Under the pieces are notes generated by a model, which did no database searches, had not been told where the DNA came from, and worked only from the letters and a program-made list of their open reading frames with translations. The translations under genes and the position numbers were made by a program. A stretch of DNA of 64,000 bases from Kaistia geumhonensis (lineage in GTDB: Bacteria > Pseudomonadota > Alphaproteobacteria > Rhizobiales > Kaistiaceae): positions 1,674,001-1,738,000 of the forward strand of contig NZ_JAUSWJ010000001.1 of NCBI RefSeq assembly GCF_030815145.1, in the 5' to 3' direction. This document shows positions 55,560-64,000 of the stretch, in pieces. Every line of letters begins with the position of its first letter. The first letter of the stretch is position 1.

Positions 55560-56456
55560 ATGACCGAACCCCGATGCATCGTTCCCGCGGGAGACCGCAC
55601 CGGCGAAGGCGTCACATGGCATGCCGCCGAACGGGCGGTGTACTGGACCGACATCAACCGCTTCCTGATCCACCGCCTCGACACGGAGAGCGGCTCGGTC
55701 CGGAGCTGGTTCTTCGACGAACCGGTCACCACGATCGGCCTCACCGACCGCCCCGCTACGCTCATCATCGCGCTCGGCTCGAAGGTGATCCTGTGGACGG
55801 TCGCAACGGACGCGCGCAGCGATTTCGCGGCACCGGAGAAGAACACGCCCGGCGCGCGGCTGAATGATGGCCGCCCCGACCCGCATGGTGATCTCATCGT
55901 CGGCTCGATGTTCAACAATGTTGCCCCCGACGGCTCGAACGTCGATATCAGCGGCCCGGCCCGCGGCCAGCTCTACCGCGTGCGCGGCGACGGCTCCGTG
56001 GAGACGCTCAGGGGCGATATCGGCATCTCCAACACCATGGCCTGGGATCTCGGCCGCCGCCGCTTCTATACCGGCGACACGCTGAAGAACGAGATATGGG
56101 CCTATGACTACGACACGGCGAGCGGTGCGGTCGCCAATGAACGGGTCTGGTTCGCCGGCTTCGAACGCGGCTCGCCCGATGGCTCGCAGATCGACGCCGA
56201 GGGGCATCTGTGGAACACGCGCTATGGCGGCGGCTGCGTCGTCCGCGTCACGCCCGAGGGCAAGGTCGCGAGCGTGCTCGACATGCCGGTCGGCAACATC
56301 ACCAACTGCACCTTCGGCGGCCCGGACCTGAAGACGCTCTACATCACCACCGCGCAGGGCGGTTCCGGCCCGATGGAGCGGCTGGCCGGCGGGCTCTTCG
56401 CCTATGAGAGCCCGGTGCCCGGCGTCGCCGAGACGGTGTTCCGGCTCGACCGCTGA
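55560..56456 (+). CDS. SMP-30/gluconolactonase family protein
   Basis: A 298-residue six-bladed propeller lactonase. The four metal ligands of SMP-30 are present at expected spacing: Glu16 (GEGVTW), Asn102 (RLNDGRPDP), Asn158 (ISNTMAWD) and Asp207 (SPDGSQIDAEGHLW). It should hydrolyse aldonolactones. It is divergent from zwf, and no pgl lies in the cluster, so it may open 6-phosphogluconolactone or handle a free sugar lactone feeding the same route; the former is inference. Confidence 0.9.
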   Translation: MTEPRCIVPAGDRTGEGVTWHAAERAVYWTDINRFLIHRLDTESGSVRSWFFDEPVTTIGLTDRPATLIIALGSKVILWTVATDARSDFAAPEKNTPGARLNDGRPDPHGDLIVGSMFNNVAPDGSNVDISGPARGQLYRVRGDGSVETLRGDIGISNTMAWDLGRRRFYTGDTLKNEIWAYDYDTASGAVANERVWFAGFERGSPDGSQIDAEGHLWNTRYGGGCVVRVTPEGKVASVLDMPVGNITNCTFGGPDLKTLYITTAQGGSGPMERLAGGLFAYESPVPGVAETVFRLDR

Positions 56457-56562
56457 AGCCGTTGCGGGAATGGCGGGGCGCGTGCCATCGTGCCCGCGCT
56501 TCGGCCTCGCGATGCGACGGGGGCATCGGCCGGGCCGACCATCGGGCGATGGAGGGCTTCCG

Positions 56563-57120
56563 ATGTCCATAAAGCGTTGCTTCACCCCGGCCGCGAGGCT
56601 GGGTCTGGTAGCCATGATGCTGCCGCTTCTCGCCGCCGGCGCGGCCGCGCTCACCAGCAGCCAGCAGCAGGCGCTGAAATCGTCCTGCCAGAGCGATTAT
56701 CGCGCCCACTGTGCCAGCGTGCCGCCGGGCGGCAGCGAGGCGCTGCAATGCCTGCAATCGAACCTGTCGGCGCTTTCGACCGCCTGCCAGCAGGCGGTGA
56801 AAGCCGCCTCCGGCGGCGCCGCGGCAACGGCTCCGGCCGCTGCCCCTGCCGCGACACCTGCACCTGCCGCCGCCCCGGCCACCGCAACGCCGGCTCCGGC
56901 ACCGACCAAGCCTGAGGCGGCTGCGACGCCCCCTCCCCCGATGCCGCCACTCTCGCCACGGCAGGAGGCGATGATCGTCCGCCAGTATTGCGGAGCCGAT
57001 TTCAACCGCTATTGCAGCACCGTCCGTCTCGGCGCTGGCAATGGCGTCGCCTGCCTCAGGAAGAATGCGGCGCGCCTGTCCGCCGGCTGCAAGCAGGCCC
57101 TCGCAGCCGCGATGCGGTGA
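56563..57120 (+). CDS. exported cysteine-rich-repeat protein
   Basis: A 185-residue secreted protein: signal peptide (ARLGLVAMMLPLLAAGAAA), two Cys-rich modules (residues ~30-75, LKSSCQSDYRAHCASVPPGGSEALQCLQSNLSALSTACQQAV, and ~140-183, VRQYCGADFNRYCSTVRLGAGNGVACLRKNAARLSAGCKQAL), joined by a ~50-residue Ala/Pro/Thr linker. Each module has four Cys in the Golgi-apparatus-protein-1-like repeat pattern. Function unknown. GGAGGG is 7-12 bases before ATG 56563. The following VOC gene begins 4 bases after its stop. Confidence 0.85.
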   Translation: MSIKRCFTPAARLGLVAMMLPLLAAGAAALTSSQQQALKSSCQSDYRAHCASVPPGGSEALQCLQSNLSALSTACQQAVKAASGGAAATAPAAAPAATPAPAAAPATATPAPAPTKPEAAATPPPPMPPLSPRQEAMIVRQYCGADFNRYCSTVRLGAGNGVACLRKNAARLSAGCKQALAAAMR

Positions 57121-57124
57121 GTCC

Positions 57125-57910
57125 ATGCCCATCATCGGGCTCGACCATGTGCAGATCGCCATGCCGCGCGGCGCCGAAGCGCTCGCGCGGCAATTCTATG
57201 GTGCCCTTCTGGGACTGACGGAAATCGCCAAGCCCGAGAACCTCGCCAGGCGCGGCGGCGTCTGGTTCGCCCTCGGCGATCGACAGCTGCATCTCGGCGT
57301 GGAAGAGCCCTTCCAGCCTGCCCGCAAGGCGCATCCCGCTTTCCGCGTCGCCGGTCTCGAATCACTGCGCGACCGGCTTCTCGCCGCGGGTCACACGCCG
57401 GTCGAAGACGAGCCGCTGCCCGGCTATCGGCGCTTCTATCTCGCGGACCCCTTCGGCAACCGGCTCGAATTCCTCGAACCGATCGAGACATGCGCTGACG
57501 CCATCCAGCTCAGGTCTTGCTCCAGTCCAGTTTTGGACTATATTGTCCTGAATTGGACTGGAGCCTGTCATGCCGTCAGCCGGACATCGTCCGATCGCCG
57601 AAGCCGATGGTGGTCCCGCGAGCCCTTTCTCCGCCGCCGATCGCCGCCGCCTGAGCGGGCCGGGCCTCAGGGCTTTCGCGGCCATCGCAGACCAGTGGGG
57701 TCTCGGCGAGACCGAGCGCATGCGGATGCTCGGCCTCCCCGGCCGCTCGACCTATTTCGGCTGGCTCGCCAAGGCGCGGGCCGGCATGGCGCTGACGCTG
57801 CCGCTCGACACGCTGCTGCGCATCTCGGCGGTGCTCGGCATCCACAAGGCCATGCGCATCCTCTTCACCGACGACCGGACGGCGCTCGACTGGCTGCGGC
57901 GTCCCAATGA
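57125..57910 (+). CDS. VOC family protein with run-on C-terminal extension
   Basis: Residues 1-120 form a complete vicinal-oxygen-chelate (glyoxalase/dioxygenase-like) domain: LDHVQIAMPRGAEALARQFYGALLGL, metal ligands His8, His56 (QLHLGVEE) and Glu115 (NRLEFLEP). Normal VOC proteins end here. This frame has no stop and continues 141 residues through the toxin-antitoxin operator and into the antitoxin gene in another frame, with Arg/His/Pro-rich low-complexity sequence. The domain end is near 57490; the extension is probably not functional, so a lost stop or frameshift is likely. Confidence 0.65.
   Translation: MPIIGLDHVQIAMPRGAEALARQFYGALLGLTEIAKPENLARRGGVWFALGDRQLHLGVEEPFQPARKAHPAFRVAGLESLRDRLLAAGHTPVEDEPLPGYRRFYLADPFGNRLEFLEPIETCADAIQLRSCSSPVLDYIVLNWTGACHAVSRTSSDRRSRWWSREPFLRRRSPPPERAGPQGFRGHRRPVGSRRDRAHADARPPRPLDLFRLARQGAGRHGADAAARHAAAHLGGARHPQGHAHPLHRRPDGARLAAASQ
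57520..57563. promoter_or_regulatory. nested palindromic operator of the RES/Xre locus
   Basis: Outer 10-base arms CTCCAGTCCA (57520-57529) and TGGACTGGAG (57554-57563) enclose inner arms GGAC (57535-57538) and GTCC (57545-57548) around TATATT. The right arm contains the GGAG ribosome site of the antitoxin. This is a typical autoregulatory operator, likely bound by the antitoxin. Confidence 0.75.
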
Positions 57911-58088
57911 CGGTCCGCTCTTCGGCGGCCAGCCGCCGCTCGCCCTCGCGGCCAACGGCACGCAGGACGGGTTGCTGCTGCTGCGGCGCCATCTCGACGC
58001 CTGGCGCGGCGGGCTCTTCGCGGCGCCGCTGCCGGCGCTCGACGACATGGCCGCCCCGATCGGCGACGGCGACATCGTCTGGGCCTGA
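57570..58088 (+). CDS. Xre/MbcA/ParS-type antitoxin
   Basis: A 172-residue antitoxin. N-terminal Xre-like helix-turn-helix (residues ~25-95, RAFAAIADQWGLGETERMRMLGLPGRSTYFGWLAKA...LPLDTLLRISAVLGIHKAMRILF) and a C-terminal MbcA/ParS toxin-binding region (WLRRPNDGPLFGGQPPLALAANGTQDGLLLLRRHLDAWRGG). It should neutralise the RES toxin encoded 3 bases later and repress its own promoter. Start ATG 57570 with GGAG at 57560-57563. Confidence 0.88.
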   Translation: MPSAGHRPIAEADGGPASPFSAADRRRLSGPGLRAFAAIADQWGLGETERMRMLGLPGRSTYFGWLAKARAGMALTLPLDTLLRISAVLGIHKAMRILFTDDRTALDWLRRPNDGPLFGGQPPLALAANGTQDGLLLLRRHLDAWRGGLFAAPLPALDDMAAPIGDGDIVWA

Positions 58089-58091
58089 CCG

Positions 58092-58760
58092 ATGACGGAC
58101 GAGCCGCGCGTCGCGATCGAGGAGCCGACCCATCGCCTGATCCCGTCGCGCTTTCCGCCGATCGGCGCGTTCGACGACGTCGCCTCGCCGGACGACCTCG
58201 CGGCGGTGATGGAGCTCGAAGGCTGGACCAATGACCGCCTCGTCGCCGAACGGCTGAAGCGGCTGCCCGAGGACGAATGGGTCTATGGCCGCGCGAATGC
58301 GAGCGTCGTCATGGCGTCGTTCCTGCACACGCCGCCGACGGGGCTGCGCTTCTCGTCCGGCGCGCTGGGCGCCTGGTATGGCGCGATGCGCGTCGAGACG
58401 GCGGTCGCCGAAGTCGGCCATCACCTTCGCCGCGAGATGATCGCGAGCCGGATGGACCGCTTCACCGCCACCTATCGCGCCTATGGCGCACGCCTCGCCG
58501 GCCGCTATCTCGACATCCGCGACGTCGCGAATGCGCCGGCCGGGCTCTATTCGTCGTCCGACTATTCGGCCGCGCAGGCCTTCGGCGAGGCGGCGCGCGC
58601 CCGCGGCGAGGACGGCCTTCTCTATGCCAGCCTGCGCCATCGCGGCGGCGAGAACATCTGCGCCTACCGCCCTTCGAAGATCCTCGACGTGACCCAGGCC
58701 GGCCATATCGAGCTAACGCTCCGCCGCGACGGCCCGATCATCGCCCGCCGGCTGGCTTGA
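58092..58760 (+). CDS. RES domain NAD+-degrading toxin
   Basis: A 222-residue RES-domain toxin. The family's residues are visible: Arg in THRLIPSRFPP (15-20), Glu102 in GAWYGAMRVETAVAEV, and Ser180 in GLLYASLRH. RES toxins of MbcT/Res type cleave NAD+ by phosphorolysis or glycohydrolysis and stop growth; ParT-like members ADP-ribosylate. All key residues look intact, so it is probably active. It is the second gene of a two-gene unit; the convergent TetR gene ends 6 bases later. Confidence 0.9.
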   Translation: MTDEPRVAIEEPTHRLIPSRFPPIGAFDDVASPDDLAAVMELEGWTNDRLVAERLKRLPEDEWVYGRANASVVMASFLHTPPTGLRFSSGALGAWYGAMRVETAVAEVGHHLRREMIASRMDRFTATYRAYGARLAGRYLDIRDVANAPAGLYSSSDYSAAQAFGEAARARGEDGLLYASLRHRGGENICAYRPSKILDVTQAGHIELTLRRDGPIIARRLA

Positions 58761-58766
58761 CGCCGA

Positions 58767-59384
58767 TCAGCCGTCGCTGTCGCCGGCATCGGCGGGGCGG
58801 CTCGCCTTCAGCACCATGTCGAGAAACAGTTGCATCAGCCGGCCCGACTGGTTCGCGCCCGGATCGGTCGCCATGGCCGCACCGTTCGAGATCGCGATGA
58901 AGGTCGCCGCGATATCCGCCACCGGTGCCGGCGGCCGGAGACCGAGGCGCCCGAAAACGGCCGCGATGAAGCCGACGAGTTCCGTGCTCAGCCGCTCCTG
59001 CAGGGCGCGATAGCCGGCCGCGAGGCTTTCGCTCCGCCGTGCCTGCAACTCTATCTCCGCCGCGAGCAGAGACAGGGCGGGATCGTCATGCGCCGCATCG
59101 AGCCATGCACGGAGGCCGCGCATGAGCGCATCGGTATCTGGCTCCGCCAGCAGGGAGCGGATGGCGGCGATCTCGCCGCGTTTCTTCTGCTCGAGGAGAG
59201 CGAGGAAAATCGCCTCCTTGGAGGCGAAATTGGAATAGAAGGCGCCCTTGGAGAACCCCGCATCCTCGGCGATCTCGTCGACGCTGGCGCCGCCATAGCC
59301 GGCCCGGGCAAAGGCCCGCGCGGCTGAGGCCAGCAGTTGCTCGCGCGTCCTTGCCCGGCTTTCCTCTCGTGACAGACGTGCCAT
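58767..59384 (-). CDS. TetR family transcriptional regulator
   Basis: A 205-residue TetR repressor. HTH at ~10-55 (ESRARTREQLLASAARAFARAGYGGASVDEIAEDAGFSKGAFYSNFASKEAIFLALLEQ) of the TetR_N type; the C-terminal ligand domain is generic (TetR_C_6-like, ALSLLAAEIELQARRSESLAAGYRALQERL). ATG 59384 has GGGAG 6-10 bases before it. It is divergent from the NAD-epimerase gene and probably controls it. Confidence 0.9.
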   Translation of the reverse strand: MARLSREESRARTREQLLASAARAFARAGYGGASVDEIAEDAGFSKGAFYSNFASKEAIFLALLEQKKRGEIAAIRSLLAEPDTDALMRGLRAWLDAAHDDPALSLLAAEIELQARRSESLAAGYRALQERLSTELVGFIAAVFGRLGLRPPAPVADIAATFIAISNGAAMATDPGANQSGRLMQLFLDMVLKASRPADAGDSDG

Positions 59385-59411
59385 CGTCACTCCCAAGACC
59401 GCTTGCACTTT

Positions 59412-59448
59412 GGATACCAACTAGTATTTTACGATCCTATCGGTATCC
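59412..59448. promoter_or_regulatory. inverted repeat between the TetR gene and the epimerase gene
   Basis: GGATACC (59412-59418) and GGTATCC (59442-59448), perfect 7-base arms 23 bases apart in an AT-richer stretch of the 90-base divergent region. Probable TetR operator overlapping both promoters. Confidence 0.6.
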
Positions 59449-59474
59449 CAATCCCATATCGGATGGAGTGCACA

Positions 59475-60511
59475 ATGGCATTGGCGAGCGCATTCGTCAC
59501 CGGGGCAACCGGACTGCTCGGCAACAATCTCGTCCGGCTGCTGCGAGAGCGCGGCGTTCGGGTCACGGCACTCGTTCGCTCCCGCGAGAAGGCGATGCGG
59601 ATGTTGGGCGATTCCGACCTGACGATCGTCGAAGGCGACATGGGGAATGTCCCAGCCTTCGCCGACCGCCTCGCCGGCCACGATGTCCTCTTTCACACCG
59701 CGGCCTATTTCCGCGACAGCTACAAGGGCGGCCGCCACCGCGACGCGCTGCTCGCGACCAATGTCGCGGCGACCGAGGCTCTGCTCGGCGCGGCCTATGC
59801 CACCGGCATCCGGCGCTTCGTTCATACCTCGTCGATCGCCGTGCTCGACGGTCCGCGCGGTAGCTTGATCGACGAGACCATGCCGCGACGGATCAAGGAC
59901 GCGGACGACTACTATGCGAGCAAGATCCTCGCCGACCGCGCCGTGAAGGACTTCTTGGAGAGGCATCCCGATATGGACGGCTGCTTCGTCCTGCCGGGCT
60001 TCATGTTCGGACCCGGCGATGCCGGCCCGACCGCCGCCGGGCAGATCGTGCTCGATCATGCAAGGCGCAAGCTACCGGGAATTCCGCCTGGCGGATTCTC
60101 CGTCGTTGATGCGCGCGACGTCGCCCTGGCGGAGGTCGCGGCAGCCGAGAAGGGACGGCGCGGTGAACTCTATCTCGCCGCCGGCCGACCCATGACAATG
60201 GCCGAACTCGTCAAGGTGATCGAGCACGTCACCGGCGTTCCGGCGCCGAGGCGGAAGGTGCCCTACCCGATGCTCTATCTGCTCGGCATGGCGGAGGAAC
60301 TCGGCCAGCGGCTGTTCGCCCGGCCGGCGCTCGTCAGTCTCGCCACGGTCAGGCTGATGCGGCGGGAGGAGGGCCGCTATCGCTTCAGCGACGAGAAATC
60401 GTCGCGCGAGCTCGACCTGTCGTTCCGGCCGGTCGAGGAAACGCTCGCCGATGTTGTCCGCTGGTATCGCCGGAACGGATGGCTCGCCGAATCGGCGCCA
60501 TCCGCATCCGA

Positions 60512-60527
<16 letters not shown>
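59475..60527 (+). CDS. NAD-dependent epimerase/dehydratase (extended SDR)
   Basis: A 350-residue extended SDR, dihydroflavonol-4-reductase-like: NAD fold [45 protein letters not shown] and the YYASK catalytic Tyr/Lys (Tyr and Lys in [11 protein letters not shown]). It has a longer C-terminal helical part. It probably reduces a small carbonyl compound or processes a hopanoid/terpene-like intermediate; substrate unknown. ATG 59475 follows GGAG by ~8 bases. Its last 16 bases overlap the convergent aglK end. Confidence 0.88.
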
Positions 60528-61603
<1,076 letters not shown>

Positions 61604-61625
61604 GTCGTTTCCCCTTCCCGCTCCG

Positions 61626-63293
61626 TCAGCCGATCCGTGCGAAGAACGCGTTCCGCCCATTGAGGCTCACGGTTCGTTCCTGTGGATGCGGTATCGCCGT
61701 GAATCCGTGACCTTCCAGCGCCGTCACCTCCGCGCCCGCCGGCAGGGCGACGGTCACCGGCGCGGAGCCGAGATTGAACAGGCACAACACCTTCTCGCCG
61801 GCATGCTCGCGCACGAAGCCGAGCACGTCGTCCGGCGTCTCGACAAAGGCGATCGAGCCTTGCACCAGCGCCGGTTGCGACCGGCGGAAGGCGATCATGC
61901 GCCGATACTGCTCGAGCACCGACTGGTGGTCCGCGCTCTCGCGATTGGCGGCGCGGGCGATGTGCTCCTGCGGCACCGGCAGCCAGGGCTTGCCGGTCGA
62001 GAAGCCGCCATAGACGGCGTTCGAATCCCAGACCATCGGCGTGCGGCAGCCGTCGCGGCCCTTGTATTCGGGCCAGAAGCGGATGCCGTAGGGGTCCTGC
62101 AGGTCCTCGAAGGCGATGTCGGCCTCGGTCAGGCCGAGTTCCTCGCCCTGGTAGAGGCAGACCGAACCGCGCAGCGACAGGAGGATCGCGCAGGCAAGCT
62201 TGGCAACACCGTCATAGTCGCCGTCGGTCGTCCAGCGGCTGACATGGCGGACGATGTCGTGGTTGGAGAAGGCCCAGCAGGGCCAGCCGTCGCCGACGAT
62301 CGCCTCGAAGGCGGTGATGCGGCGGACGAAGTGGTCCTTGGTGAAGATCGGCGACAGGAAGTCGAAGGTGTAGCACATGTGCAGCTTGTCGCCGCCCGAT
62401 GTGTAGGCCGCCATGGTCCGGAGCGAGCGCGGCCCGTCGCCGATCTCACCGACCGTCGTCTGGCCGGGATAGCGATCGAGCAGCGCGCGCAGCCGCTTCA
62501 GGAATTCGAGATTCTCCGGCTGGCTCTTGTCGTGGATGTGGTCCTGCCAGTTATACGGATTGACCGCCGGCGCCTCGGGCGAGTTGCGGTCCTCGAGTTG
62601 CGAAGGCGGGTTGTCCTCCAGCCCCTGCGAGTGGACGTAGAAGTTCACCGTGTCGAGGCGGAAGCCGTCGACACCGCGCTTCAGCCAGAACTCGACAGTA
62701 TCGAGCAGCGCGTCCTGCGCCGCCATGCAGTGGAAGTTCACGTCGGGCTGCGAGGCGAGAAAGTTGTGCAGGTAATACTGGCAGCGGGTGGTGTCCCACT
62801 CCCAGGCCGAGCCGCCGAAGATCGACAGCCAGTTGTTGGGCGGCGTGCCGTCCGGCTTGGCGTCGGCCCAGACATACCAGTCGGCCTTGGCATTGTCCTT
62901 CGACGAACGGCTCTCCTTGAACCAGGCATGCTGGTCGGAGGTGTGCGAAAGCACCTGATCGATCATCACGCGAATGCCGCGCGCATGCGCCTCGGCGACG
63001 AGGTGATCGAAGTCCTCGATCGTGCCGAACATGCCGTCGACTTCGCAGTAGTCCGACACGTCGTAGCCGAAATCCTTCATCGGCGACTTGAAGAACGGGG
63101 AAATCCAGATCGCGTCCGCCCCGAGCGTCGCGATGTGGTCGAGCCGCTCGGCGATGCCCTTGAGATCGCCGATGCCGTCGCCGTTCGTGTCCTGGAAGGA
63201 GCGCGGATAGACCTGATAGATCACCGCGCCGCGCCACCAGTCGGGATCGTTCGACAGGATCGATCCCGGCACCTTCTGCACCTTCTGGTCCAT
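61626..63293 (-). CDS. aglA: GH13 alpha-glucosidase
   Basis: A 555-residue family 13 enzyme of the oligo-1,6-glucosidase/alpha-glucosidase type. (beta/alpha)8 motifs: [23 protein letters not shown], nucleophile Asp in [10 protein letters not shown], acid/base Glu in TTVGEIGDG, and FSNHDIVR. No signal peptide: it splits imported alpha-glucosides (sucrose, maltose, trehalose) in the cytoplasm. ATG 63293 (AGGG before it) is favoured over a TTG 18 bases upstream. It lies between aglG and aglK. Confidence 0.94.
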   Translation of the reverse strand: MDQKVQKVPGSILSNDPDWWRGAVIYQVYPRSFQDTNGDGIGDLKGIAERLDHIATLGADAIWISPFFKSPMKDFGYDVSDYCEVDGMFGTIEDFDHLVAEAHARGIRVMIDQVLSHTSDQHAWFKESRSSKDNAKADWYVWADAKPDGTPPNNWLSIFGGSAWEWDTTRCQYYLHNFLASQPDVNFHCMAAQDALLDTVEFWLKRGVDGFRLDTVNFYVHSQGLEDNPPSQLEDRNSPEAPAVNPYNWQDHIHDKSQPENLEFLKRLRALLDRYPGQTTVGEIGDGPRSLRTMAAYTSGGDKLHMCYTFDFLSPIFTKDHFVRRITAFEAIVGDGWPCWAFSNHDIVRHVSRWTTDGDYDGVAKLACAILLSLRGSVCLYQGEELGLTEADIAFEDLQDPYGIRFWPEYKGRDGCRTPMVWDSNAVYGGFSTGKPWLPVPQEHIARAANRESADHQSVLEQYRRMIAFRRSQPALVQGSIAFVETPDDVLGFVREHAGEKVLCLFNLGSAPVTVALPAGAEVTALEGHGFTAIPHPQERTVSLNGRNAFFARIG

Positions 63294-63318
63294 GCTCAGC
63301 CCTTGGCCCAACCTTGGC

Positions 63319-64000
<682 letters not shown>

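Overview
The window is strongly GC-rich DNA with dense, mostly operonic coding and no phage, transposase, CRISPR, rRNA or tRNA that I can see. Gene families and gene order point to an alphaproteobacterium of the Hyphomicrobiales (Rhizobiales). The markers are cysG-DUF2849-cysI-cysH-DUF934, an agl alpha-glucoside operon, zwf-edd, a hydroxyproline racemase cassette, DUF2239, DUF4126, and both Pot and Puu polyamine genes. The genus cannot be fixed from the sequence alone. The content suits a soil or plant-associated heterotroph that scavenges amino acids, polyamines and plant sugars.

Layout. 1-3.9 kb: the tail of an SDR dehydrogenase, a divergent pair (TPR/winged-helix regulator against a small membrane protein plus DUF899), a beta-propeller and a PRC-barrel protein. 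4-7.7 kb: GH2 beta-mannosidase divergent from transaldolase, which ends in a clear terminator. 7.7-11 kb: hydroxyproline catabolism (deaminase, FAD dehydrogenase, epimerase). 11-18.4 kb: two exported proteins around an intergenic inverted repeat, an acetolactate-synthase-like enzyme, an AGCS amino-acid symporter, xseA and rsmE. 18.6-22.8 kb: a ferric-iron SBP and permease without an ATPase, and a TadG-like pilus protein. 23-29.1 kb: acetoacetate-CoA ligase, AsmA, and an EF-hand / ECF sigma / anti-sigma-like / periplasmic sensor operon. 29.1-31.1 kb: MATE exporter with DUF2239 behind a repeated operator-like motif.

31.1-40.1 kb is a polyamine island: PotFGHI uptake on the minus strand, divergent from gamma-glutamylputrescine synthetase, an aminotransferase, a GNAT acetyltransferase and gamma-glutamylputrescine oxidase. 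40.1-46.5 kb: a disulfide oxidoreductase, DUF4126, a CecR-like TetR regulator with a minimal HlyD/ABC-2 exporter, and DUF1269. 46.6-51.7 kb: assimilatory sulfate reduction (cysG, DUF2849, cysI, cysH, DUF934, 2Fe-2S ferredoxin). 52-56.5 kb: edd and zwf of the Entner-Doudoroff route with no pgl between them, and a divergent SMP-30 lactonase that could fill the gap. 56.5-60.5 kb: a Cys-rich exported protein, a VOC protein with no stop at its domain end, a RES/Xre toxin-antitoxin pair behind a nested palindrome, and a TetR/SDR divergent pair. 60.5-64 kb: aglK, aglA and partial aglG.

No wholly new multi-gene system stands out. The best leads are the RES-Xre module with its VOC run-on, the EF-hand/ECF sigma operon, the ATPase-less iron transporter behind tandem palindromes, the GNAT embedded in putrescine catabolism, and the missing pgl.
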